Source of the DNA: an uncultured Bacilli bacterium
GTDB taxonomy: Bacteria; Bacillota_I; Bacilli_A; RF39; UBA660
Direction: 5' to 3'
NCBI GenBank assembly: GCA_947624535.1
Contig: CANQKU010000171.1
Coordinates: 1-6,447, forward strand
DNA length: 6,447 bases
Positions 1-5,320 of the stretch are shown piece after piece (within the stretch, counting starts at the first letter, position 1; the number at the start of each line of letters is the position of its first letter). A program made the position numbers and the translations under genes. The notes below the pieces were generated by a model that did no database searches, was not told the origin of the DNA, and saw nothing but the letters and a program-made list of their open reading frames with translations.

Positions 1-470
1 GAAGTCTCCCCTAAATATCCTCTAAAAAATAAATACACTATTACCATACCGATGATGGAAAAAGATGCGACGCTAAGCCCCATTACACTTCCACCTTTAA
101 GGCCAACTTTTACGGATTTTCCGATACTTTTAGTTAACCTTGCGGTATTGGTCACCCGAACATTTGCATAGGTTGACATCTTCATTCCAAATAGCCCTGC
201 TAAAGCACTCATTACTGTTCCTGTTACAAATGCAACAGCACTTGGTATAAAGAATACTATGCCTTCAACTAGTGCCACGCCAATTACTACCCAAATCAGA
301 ACTTTATATTCCTCTTTTAGGAATGTATTGGCTCCTAATCTGATTGCTGAAGCAATCTCTGACATTTGTTCTGTTCCTTCTTCAATAGATTTTACTCTAA
401 AGAAGTTAAATACAGCATATGCCGTACCAAGTATGGCAATTAAAAATGCCACTATCATTATGCTATTCAT
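1..470 (-). CDS. hppA: Membrane-bound ion-translocating pyrophosphatase, N-terminal part (cut by left edge)
   Basis: The leftward frame encodes 156 residues before the window edge, starting MNSIMIVAFLIAILG. HppA hydrolyses pyrophosphate in the cytoplasmic membrane and uses the energy to pump H+ or Na+ outward. Seen here: a first hydrophobic helix (residues 3-24), then EQMSEIASAIRLGANTFLKE (34-53), which fits the family pattern of I..GA.aFL..EYK after helix 1, further helices at about 58-75 and 78-97, and GMKMSTYANVRVTNTAR (95-111), matching the family AN.RT...Ar segment, followed by a fourth helix at about 127-150. The ATG at 470 has GGAGG at 481-477, six bases upstream, and a sigma-A-like promoter further up. 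Full members are about 650-700 residues, so most of the protein, including the pyrophosphate-binding loops, lies outside; K+ dependence and ion specificity cannot be judged. Family assignment is by recognition of motifs and is firm. Confidence 0.92.
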   Translation of the reverse strand, partial: MNSIMIVAFLIAILGTAYAVFNFFRVKSIEEGTEQMSEIASAIRLGANTFLKEEYKVLIWVVIGVALVEGIVFFIPSAVAFVTGTVMSALAGLFGMKMSTYANVRVTNTARLTKSIGKSVKVGLKGGSVMGLSVASFSIIGMVIVYLFFRGYLGET

Positions 471-476
471 CTTATT

Positions 477-481
477 CCTCC
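477..481 (-). promoter_or_regulatory. Ribosome binding site of hppA
   Basis: GGAGG on the minus strand lies six bases before the ATG at 470. It fixes this start over the in-frame ATG four codons later, which has no comparable site. Confidence 0.8.
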
Positions 482-584
482 GTTTATGATAAGCATATAT
501 GCATGGTTAACAAGTTACTGTGAACTACCCTCCTTTCATTTTGTAAGAAATATTCTAAGATGTTGTATAAAACATAACAGAAAA

Positions 585-613
585 ATTATATCATTTTTTT
601 AGAAAAATTTCAA
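585..613 (-). promoter_or_regulatory. Sigma-A-type promoter for hppA
   Basis: On the minus strand TTGAAA (613-608) is followed after exactly 17 bp by a perfect TATAAT (590-585). Transcription would start near 578, giving a leader of about 108 bases before hppA. The match is five of six at -35 and six of six at -10 with ideal spacing, which stands out even in A+T-rich DNA. Confidence 0.7.
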
Positions 614-673
614 TACTATTTCATTAATATTTCAGTTATATTACATTGGTATTTTTATGAAATTCTTTCTAAT

Positions 674-702
674 TTGATATTTCTTCAAAAATATGTTATA
701 AT
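674..702 (+). promoter_or_regulatory. Sigma-A-type promoter for the secreted-protein gene
   Basis: TTGATA (674-679), a 17-bp spacer, and TATAAT (697-702), with TG at 694-695 giving an extended -10 element (TGTTATAAT). Transcription would start near 709, about 115 bases before the ATG at 825. The match suggests vegetative expression by the housekeeping sigma factor. Confidence 0.7.
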
Positions 703-743
703 TATATTATACTATTTTTTGTCTTTCTTCGCATAAATATTTT

Positions 744-770
744 AATCAGTATATAGCACACGTACTGATT
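744..770 (+). promoter_or_regulatory. Inverted repeat in the 5' leader of the secreted-protein gene
   Basis: AATCAGTA (744-751) and TACTGATT (763-770) are perfect 8-bp inverted arms around an 11-base loop. It lies downstream of the predicted start of transcription and is not followed by a T-run, so it is not a standard terminator. It may be a repressor operator or a leader hairpin affecting mRNA stability; nothing in the sequence decides between these. Confidence 0.4.
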
Positions 771-803
771 TTGAACATATAAACACAAACAATAAATAAT
801 TTT

Positions 804-816
804 AGGAAGGCGAGGG
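804..816 (+). promoter_or_regulatory. Double ribosome binding site of the secreted-protein gene
   Basis: Two purine runs, AGGAAGG (804-810) and GAGGG (812-816), lie side by side before the ATG at 825. The second has the better spacing of eight bases. Confidence 0.6.
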
Positions 817-824
817 AAAAATTA

Positions 825-1559
825 ATGAAAAAAGCACTTAGCTTTTTAATGGTCACAATTTTTATCTTTATGGCTGTAGGAACAACTGTAAATGCAGAAG
901 ATGGTCTTTCTCACGAGTATGTCTGTGGTACACAGCTTGATACTGGAGATTTTGTAGATAAGGATCGGAATCTAGTCTACTTTATAAACGATCGCACTTT
1001 TAACGTGGAAGAAGATGAAAATTTTTTTGAAAGTTTTATAAAAAACTATGTAAATCCTGATTTAACATTTGATAATATTTTTTTAGATAATTCATATTCG
1101 ATGACACATACCTTTAAAAAACAAACCAAAAGCATTATAAATAATTTACCTCATGAATTTTCTAAAGAAATTGAAAATATGTTTAAGGAGGATTCTTCTG
1201 AAACAGAGTTAACTTACAAAATATCAGAAATATTACAACAAACTGATACTCTATCTTTCATAGTAATCTCTGATTTGTGGGATACTAACTTTGTAGATTT
1301 TTCTTCTGTAATTCCAAAGGAAAATTTTAGTGAATATCCTATAACTCTTACATTCTTTGTTCCATATTACAGTACAGACATTGCCGGAATACGACATTGT
1401 GAAGATTATGCTTTAAAACTAGTTAAAAACTGGCCTATTGAAAATAATCTTTATATTGTTTATTTAGATAATGTCATTATGACATATTATGGTTCTGCAT
1501 ACTATGATGATAATACCAACTATTTTGGAACGCGCGCTTACAGACCATTATACAATTAA
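825..1559 (+). CDS. Small secreted protein of unknown function, possible degenerate vWA-like fold
   Basis: This gene encodes 244 residues. A classical signal peptide is clear: two lysines (2-3), a hydrophobic core (about 4-19), and a likely signal peptidase I cut after VNA (residue 24). There is no lipobox and no cell-wall sorting signal, so the protein should be released or loosely held at the envelope. The mature part contains IFLDNSYSM (85-93), whose D88-x-S90-x-S92 fits a vWA metal-site (MIDAS) motif. It is followed by a threonine-containing helix start (TELTYKISEIL, 127-137) and a hydrophobic strand ending in SD (FIVISD, 145-150), the order expected of vWA folds, but the spacing is short and the glycine usually after TD is absent. 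Two cysteines (34 and 192) could form a disulfide. GAGGG (812-816) eight bases upstream supports the ATG. I do not recognise the family; the vWA link is inference. Confidence 0.85.
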   Translation: MKKALSFLMVTIFIFMAVGTTVNAEDGLSHEYVCGTQLDTGDFVDKDRNLVYFINDRTFNVEEDENFFESFIKNYVNPDLTFDNIFLDNSYSMTHTFKKQTKSIINNLPHEFSKEIENMFKEDSSETELTYKISEILQQTDTLSFIVISDLWDTNFVDFSSVIPKENFSEYPITLTFFVPYYSTDIAGIRHCEDYALKLVKNWPIENNLYIVYLDNVIMTYYGSAYYDDNTNYFGTRAYRPLYN

Positions 1560-1575
1560 TTTAATATTGTGTGCT

Positions 1576-1640
1576 AAAAAAGAAGAACTCTATTTTTAGT
1601 GTCCACTATATGTGGTTCACTTCAAAAGTTCTTCTTTTTT
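1576..1640. terminator. Long hairpin, probable bidirectional terminator between convergent genes
   Basis: The arms at 1576-1589 (AAAAAAGAAGAACT) and 1627-1640 (AGTTCTTCTTTTTT) pair perfectly over 14 bp. A T-run closes the structure on each strand, so it can stop the rightward gene ending at 1559 and the leftward cotJC ending at 1657. The 37-base interior is itself structured: AGTG (1598-1601) pairs with CACT (1618-1621) and CCAC (1603-1606) with GTGG (1612-1615) around a TATAT loop. The interior is more elaborate than a terminator needs and faintly recalls the GTGTCCA...GGTTCA ends of some IS3-family elements, so it could be a recruited repeat. That last idea rests on memory only. Confidence 0.75.
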
Positions 1641-1656
1641 ATTATATTATTAATTT

Positions 1657-1932
1657 TCAATTATTATTATCAACTGTATTATTAGTAGTTAAGATATTAG
1701 AATTTGTCGTTCCATCATTCATCATAAAACATCTTTTTTGCATTAACAAATCTTGAACATTTCTTAGAGTTTCACCAAATCTTTGGAAATGAACTATTTC
1801 TCTTTGTCTTAAATATCTAAGAACATCCACAACATCACAATTATCTCTAGATAAGTCTATTAATTTTTCATAGGTTGCTCTTGCCTTTTGCTCGGATAAA
1901 GAAATGGCAGTGCAACCTTTTTTACTATAAAA
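1657..1932 (-). pseudogene. cotJC: 3' fragment of cotJC, manganese-catalase-like spore coat protein, interrupted by the element
   Basis: The leftward frame is open from a TAA at 1935-1933 to the TGA at 1659-1657 but has no usable start. From about position 1896 it reads SEQKARATYEKLIDLSRD, then VLRYLRQREIVHFQRFGETL, then LMQKRCFMMN and an Asn/Thr-rich tail. This is the C-terminal third of CotJC, an outer-coat protein of the dimanganese catalase family. The Glu of SEQ and the His of REIVHF, 34 residues apart, sit where the family has its last two metal ligands. Upstream of SEQ the similarity stops (the reading becomes GCTAISL, then a stop), right where recombinase-bearing DNA begins. The N-terminal two thirds with the other ligands must lie elsewhere, probably past the right edge. 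Whether it is a pseudogene or a reversibly split gene cannot be told here. The recognisable part ends near 1900; 1932 is only the limit of the open frame. Confidence 0.85.
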
Positions 1933-1935
1933 TTA

Positions 1936-1955
1936 AAGTGTAATTTTTACACCTT
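1936..1955 (-). terminator. Short dyad at the recombinase stop codon, weak terminator or recombinase site
   Basis: GTGTAA (1938-1943) and TTACAC (1947-1952) are perfect arms around TTT, extended by AA/TT at 1935-1936 and 1954-1955 after one mismatch. The dyad includes the stop codon of the second recombinase. On the minus strand it is followed by TTTAATTTTAT, so it could be a weak terminator. Being within about 50 bp of the cotJC junction, it could equally be part of the recombinase recognition site. Confidence 0.4.
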
Positions 1956-3473
1956 CAATATAATTTCTACTTTTTGGTCTTTGCCAATTTCTATTTTTTC
2001 TATCAATTTTTTTAGAATAACATTATCAAACTTCTTACAATTTTCAAACTCTATAATTAGCTTTTCAGTATCAGTTCGAGATTCAAAAGTCTTTTCTGAT
2101 TTTTCTAACCTATCTAATCTATCTTTTAATTCTGTAACTTTTTCCTTATATTCGTTATATTCTTTTATAAATTGTTCTTCTAATATAATGCCTTCTACCT
2201 TCTTTGAATATAACACTTTAAAATTAGATTCTTGTTTTGAAATTTCATTTTTAATCTTTTTATAATCATTTAGTTCCGTATTTTGTCTTTCTCTATATTC
2301 TTGCACCTTATCAGCATATTTTCTAATTTGTAATTGCTTTAGTCTTCTTGATACTTTTTCAAGCACTATTTCATTCAAATCCTTTTCCATTATTTTGTTG
2401 TTACAAACATTGCAAATCTCTGGATGTCTATAATGTTCTTCACATACAAAATAACCTATGTCATTTGGCTTTCCTGTTATTTTTCCATTTGCATCAATTC
2501 TAGTAGGATATGAGTTTTTATATGTCATTTTTCTTTCACAATGCTTACAATATGTAAGTCCTTTAAGTAAATATAAATATGTCTTAAAATCTTTTTTAGT
2601 TTTATTTCCTTTCATTTGTTGAACTATATTGTAATCTTCTTGTGAAATTATACTCGGATGAGTATTCTGTAAAATTTCATATTTTGATTTAGGTGCTAAT
2701 AATTTCTTTTTTGATTTGAAATCAGTTATATATTTATTTAATACCATATTTCCTGCATATATAGGATTAGTTAAAATTCTATTTATCATAGATTTAGTCC
2801 AACAACATCTTACATTCTTTTGTCCTAGATATTGTGATGCTGTTTTAATATTTCTTTTATTTAAGTTTTGAGCAATCTCTAAAGGTTTTTTTCCATCTAT
2901 AAAAGATTTATAAATTTCCCTTATAATTGGAGCAACATTTTCATCTATTACTAATTTATATTTATCATACTTATCCTTTTGATACCCATAAGCTACACTT
3001 GCCTCTATGAATTTTCCTTGCTCTTTAAAATTTCTTTTGACAAGCTTAATTTTTCTTGAAATATCTTCTAAATAACTTTGATTAACTATTCCTCTTAAAG
3101 CAACTACATCAGGGGTTTCGTATCTTTCACCTGTATCAATATATTCTGTTACAGAAATAAGTCTAACATCATTCTCTGGAAAAAATATATCTGTATAATA
3201 TGATGTTAGGTTTTTATCTCTTGTTAATCTACTCATATCCTTAACAATTACCATATTGATTTTATTTCTTATAATATCTATCATTAATTTATTAATTGCT
3301 GGTCTTGAAGATAATATTCCAGAATATCCATTATCTACATATTCTTGGACAACATTATATTTGTGTTCTGTAGCATATTTAGTAGTTATCTCTCTTTGAA
3401 TATCAATGCTATTATTAATTTCTTTATCCTCTTTAGATAATCTTAAATAAATTGCTGCATTGTATTCTCTCAT
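1947..3473 (-). CDS. Large serine recombinase (TnpX/TndX-type), second of a tandem pair
   Basis: This is a site-specific DNA recombinase of 508 residues that cuts and rejoins attachment sites through a serine-DNA link. The N-terminal resolvase domain (about 4-150) has AIYLRLS with R11 and catalytic S13, and KDMSRLTRD (78-86) with the R82 and R85 that assist catalysis. The recombinase domain follows (about 160-290), with AYGYQ, the EIYKSFIDGKKPLEIAQNLN segment and CCWTKSMINRILTNPIYAG (223-241). A zinc ribbon (C309, C312, C344, and C354/C357) and a charged coiled coil (about 385-465) complete the usual order, and no key residue is missing. The ATG overlaps the TAA of the upstream recombinase (TAATG), and GGAG (3485-3482) eight bases before it lies inside that gene, so translation is probably coupled. 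Its job is inferred to be integration and excision of the element at cotJC. The stop is TAA at 1949-1947. Confidence 0.93.
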   Translation of the reverse strand: MREYNAAIYLRLSKEDKEINNSIDIQREITTKYATEHKYNVVQEYVDNGYSGILSSRPAINKLMIDIIRNKINMVIVKDMSRLTRDKNLTSYYTDIFFPENDVRLISVTEYIDTGERYETPDVVALRGIVNQSYLEDISRKIKLVKRNFKEQGKFIEASVAYGYQKDKYDKYKLVIDENVAPIIREIYKSFIDGKKPLEIAQNLNKRNIKTASQYLGQKNVRCCWTKSMINRILTNPIYAGNMVLNKYITDFKSKKKLLAPKSKYEILQNTHPSIISQEDYNIVQQMKGNKTKKDFKTYLYLLKGLTYCKHCERKMTYKNSYPTRIDANGKITGKPNDIGYFVCEEHYRHPEICNVCNNKIMEKDLNEIVLEKVSRRLKQLQIRKYADKVQEYRERQNTELNDYKKIKNEISKQESNFKVLYSKKVEGIILEEQFIKEYNEYKEKVTELKDRLDRLEKSEKTFESRTDTEKLIIEFENCKKFDNVILKKLIEKIEIGKDQKVEIILKV

Positions 3474-5032
3474 TATGCCAACTCCATAATATTGTATTTA
3501 TAATTAATAAAAATATTATCTTCATTATCAATTTCAACACTCTCAATAACATCTGATAATTGCTCTTTAGTCCATTTCTTTACATCTGATATCTTTTTAG
3601 CGACTCTTTTAAATTCTGCCTCTGTTATGTTTGATTTGTTATTCATTTTTTGTTTTATAGTGTTTATTTTTTCATTTATTCTATCTCTGTTTGCAGTCTC
3701 CTGATCGTACATAGTTTTAAAATCAATTTCTTGTATAATTCCATTTCTATAATCATGGTATAATGATGAAATAATTTTACTACATTTTTCTAATTGTTTT
3801 TCATTTACTCTCAATTCTTTTTCATATCCAGTTTTATCTATACTTTTATAATCTTTCGTAAGAAGTTCTGCAAGCCTTTCACAATCAACAATAGCTTTTA
3901 CTTTCTTATTAAGATTGCTTACAACAATTTGTGTTACTGACTCAAGTTCTATACCTTTATATTTTCTTGAGCAGTAACCTTTTTTGTGTAAACTACTAGA
4001 GCAATATAATCTCATAAAAGAAATTGTAGTTCCATCTTTTCTGTACTTTACCTTTAGTTGCATAGGCTCTCCACACTCTTTACACATTACAATTCCATTT
4101 AGTATCCATTTATGAGTATGTGATTTTGCTCGTTTGTTTAAGTTTATTCTTCTTTGCACACTATCAAAGAGATCTTGTGAAATTATTGCTTTATGTGTAT
4201 TATAAGCAATTTTCCATTCAGAACGAGGAACTTGTTTGACTTTTTTGGACTTATAACTTAAATTGATAACTTTTCCATATTCAGTATGTCCTAAATATGC
4301 TTTATTCTTTAATATTTTAGAAATGCCAGAATAAGTTCAACCGTATTCTCCATTCTTATTTTTTTCAAATCCATTATAACTAGGACAATATATCTTATCT
4401 GTCTGTAATTTTCTTGCTATTTCTCCCATAGTGTCACCCTTATTATACATTTGAAAAATTTTTTTAACGACTTTTGCCTCTTCATCATTTATAATTAATT
4501 TGTTTCTGTTTTTTTCATCTTTCACATATCCATAAGGAGCTTTTGCTGCTACATATAATCCCTGTTCTTTTCTCGCCCATACACCACTTTTTACTTTTCT
4601 TGAAATATCTTTACTATACCAATCATTTATTAAGGTTTTAAACCCAATCATATCATTATTAGAACTTTTTTGATATGTATCTACATTATCTAATATTGCA
4701 ATATACCTTATTTTCTTTTCGAGAAAAAATTTTTCAATAAAATAGTTTGCCTCAAAGTTATTTCTACTTAATCTTGATAAATCTTTTGTGATAACACAAT
4801 TAACTTTTTTTCTTTCTATGTCATATAACATTCTCTGAAAACTTGGTCTATCTGTATTAAGTCCTGTATATCCATCATCAACATAAAAATCATATAATTC
4901 AAAATCATTTCCTAACAGTTTGATTTTTTCTTCTATAATGCTCTTTTGACTAACAATGCTGTCACTTACTTCTTTATCTCCATCCTCTACTGATAATCTT
5001 AAATATCCTGCAACTTTGTATTCGTTTTTCAC
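3473..5032 (-). pseudogene. Large serine recombinase, first of the tandem pair, interrupted by one in-frame TGA
   Basis: Read through the TGA at 4339-4337, the frame is 519 residues with full family architecture: AGYLRLS (8-14) with R12 and catalytic S14, KDLSRLSRN (83-91) with R87 and R90, the recombinase domain (about 165-290) with APYGYVKD, zinc-ribbon cysteines C317, C320, C344 and C354, then a coiled coil (about 370-440). The TGA is codon 232 in YG(stop)TYSGISKILKNKAYLG. The partner protein has CCWTKSMINRILTNPIYAG there, so the expected residue is Trp (TGG), one base from TGA. As written, translation gives a 231-residue catalytic piece without zinc ribbon. No ribosome site or natural start follows; the first later start codon (GTG at 4159) is only a Val codon deep in the domain. 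The GTG start at 5032 is preceded by GGAGG (5047-5043). The gene is either a recent nonsense allele, a sequencing error, or read through; calling it broken is provisional. Confidence 0.85.
4337..4339 (-). other. In-frame TGA at the conserved Trp codon of the first recombinase
   Basis: The plus strand reads TCA here; CCA would encode Trp. Reading frame and protein similarity continue without a break on both sides, so a single C-to-T change at 4337 explains the interruption. Other genes in the window use TGG for Trp, and cotJC ends with TGA, so TGA is not a sense codon here. Confidence 0.8.
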
Positions 5033-5042
5033 AATAATTACG

Positions 5043-5047
5043 CCTCC
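5043..5047 (-). promoter_or_regulatory. Ribosome binding site for the GTG start of the first recombinase
   Basis: GGAGG (minus strand) lies ten bases before the GTG at 5032. No ATG lies nearby in frame, and starting at GTG places YLRLS at the family-typical distance from the N-terminus, so GTG is the likely start. Confidence 0.7.
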
Positions 5048-5079
5048 TATCCGTAAATATTGTCCAAAAATAAACTAAT

Positions 5080-5229
5080 TTAACTTTCTAATTCTTGCAT
5101 TCCATATGCAACTATCAATTTTATTAATTTTTCTTTGCTTAAACTTTCTTTTGTAGTTTTTACAATTACATTATATTTTTTGTTACCTATTGTATATATT
5201 TCTTGTTCTTGAATATTGCCTTCATTCAT
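5080..5229 (-). CDS. Small TnpW-like transposon-encoded protein
   Basis: This gene encodes 49 residues: MNEGNIQEQEIYTIGNKKYN, followed by VIVKTTKESLSKEKLIKLIV and AYGMQELES. The pattern YTIGN..Y.V...., then a gap and S.EKLIKLI matches what I recall of TnpW-type proteins encoded beside TnpX recombinases in Tn4451-like elements (YxIGxTxYxV...DKIxRLI). The function of TnpW is not established; it is small, soluble and carries no DNA-binding motif that I can see. The ATG at 5229 has GGAGG (5241-5237) seven bases upstream, a very strong site. It is first in the leftward order tnpW-like, recombinase 1, recombinase 2, with 47 bases before the next start, so the three probably form one operon. The gene call is strong; the family name is moderate. 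Confidence 0.75.
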   Translation of the reverse strand: MNEGNIQEQEIYTIGNKKYNVIVKTTKESLSKEKLIKLIVAYGMQELES

Positions 5230-5320
5230 AAGAAAACCTCCATATTAAAGAATATGTAATTGTTAAAAAAAAATACATATGTTATAATATGTTATGAAAA
5301 AAATTAAAAAGAGGAAATGT
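5230..5320. promoter_or_regulatory. Shared divergent control region of the recombinase operon and glycosyltransferase gene
   Basis: Only 91 bp separate the two start codons. The rightward promoter is clear (listed separately). On the leftward strand no good sigma-A promoter is found; the best -10 is TATAAC (5286-5281) with a poor -35 (TTTTAA). Two overlapping CATANNNTA strings, CATAACATA (5296-5288) and CATATTATA (5291-5283), resemble sigma-K -10 elements, but neither has an AC-type -35 at the right distance. CATAT/ATATG arms (5276-5280, 5287-5291) form a small dyad over the rightward -10. Confidence 0.4.
5260..5288 (+). promoter_or_regulatory. Sigma-A-type promoter for the glycosyltransferase gene
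   Basis: TTGTTA (5260-5265), a 17-bp spacer and TATAAT (5283-5288), preceded by TG (5280-5281) as an extended -10. Transcription would start near 5295, leaving a short leader of about 26 bases with GAGGA (5311-5315) before the ATG at 5321. Confidence 0.65.

Larger units (their letters stand above)
471..824. other. Divergent intergenic region between hppA and the secreted-protein gene
   Basis: This stretch has no convincing gene. It contains back-to-back sigma-A-type promoters (listed separately) about 60 bp apart, each giving a leader of roughly 110 bases. On the hppA side the leader holds the palindrome GCATATATGC (493-502) and a second strong Shine-Dalgarno-like run AAAGGAGGG (minus strand, 536-528) that is not followed by a well-placed start codon. 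On the other side the leader holds an 8-bp dyad (744-770). I see no tRNA, no repeat array and no riboswitch that I recognise. Confidence 0.7.

Noticed and set aside
259..489. Rightward open frame of 76 codons
   Set aside because: It lies antisense to hppA, has no ribosome site, and its protein is a mirror of the membrane gene. The leftward frame has clear family motifs.
1571..1756. Rightward open frame of 61 codons
   Set aside because: It runs through the terminator hairpin and antisense to the cotJC fragment, with a non-ATG start inside the terminator and no ribosome site.
1981..2265. Rightward open frame of 94 codons
   Set aside because: It is antisense to the coiled-coil part of the second recombinase; its Ser/Phe-rich content is what Glu/Lys-rich coding DNA gives on the opposite strand.
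3473..4159. Separate gene starting at the GTG at 4159 encoding a free zinc-ribbon/coiled-coil protein
   Set aside because: The start is a Val codon inside a conserved domain with no ribosome site before it, and similarity continues upstream to the TGA at 4337. It is the distal part of the first recombinase.
4337..4339. TGA read as tryptophan by a variant genetic code
   Set aside because: No other gene in the window contains in-frame TGA, Trp is encoded by TGG, and cotJC appears to end at TGA. A single mutation or sequencing error is simpler.
5249..5256. CATATTCT on the minus strand as a sigma-E -10 element
   Set aside because: Transcription would begin at about the ribosome site of the TnpW-like gene, leaving too short a leader, and no -35 match stands at the needed distance.
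5317..5319. Alternative ATG for the glycosyltransferase
   Set aside because: It is in another frame and reaches a stop after 12 codons; the ATG at 5321 opens the long frame.
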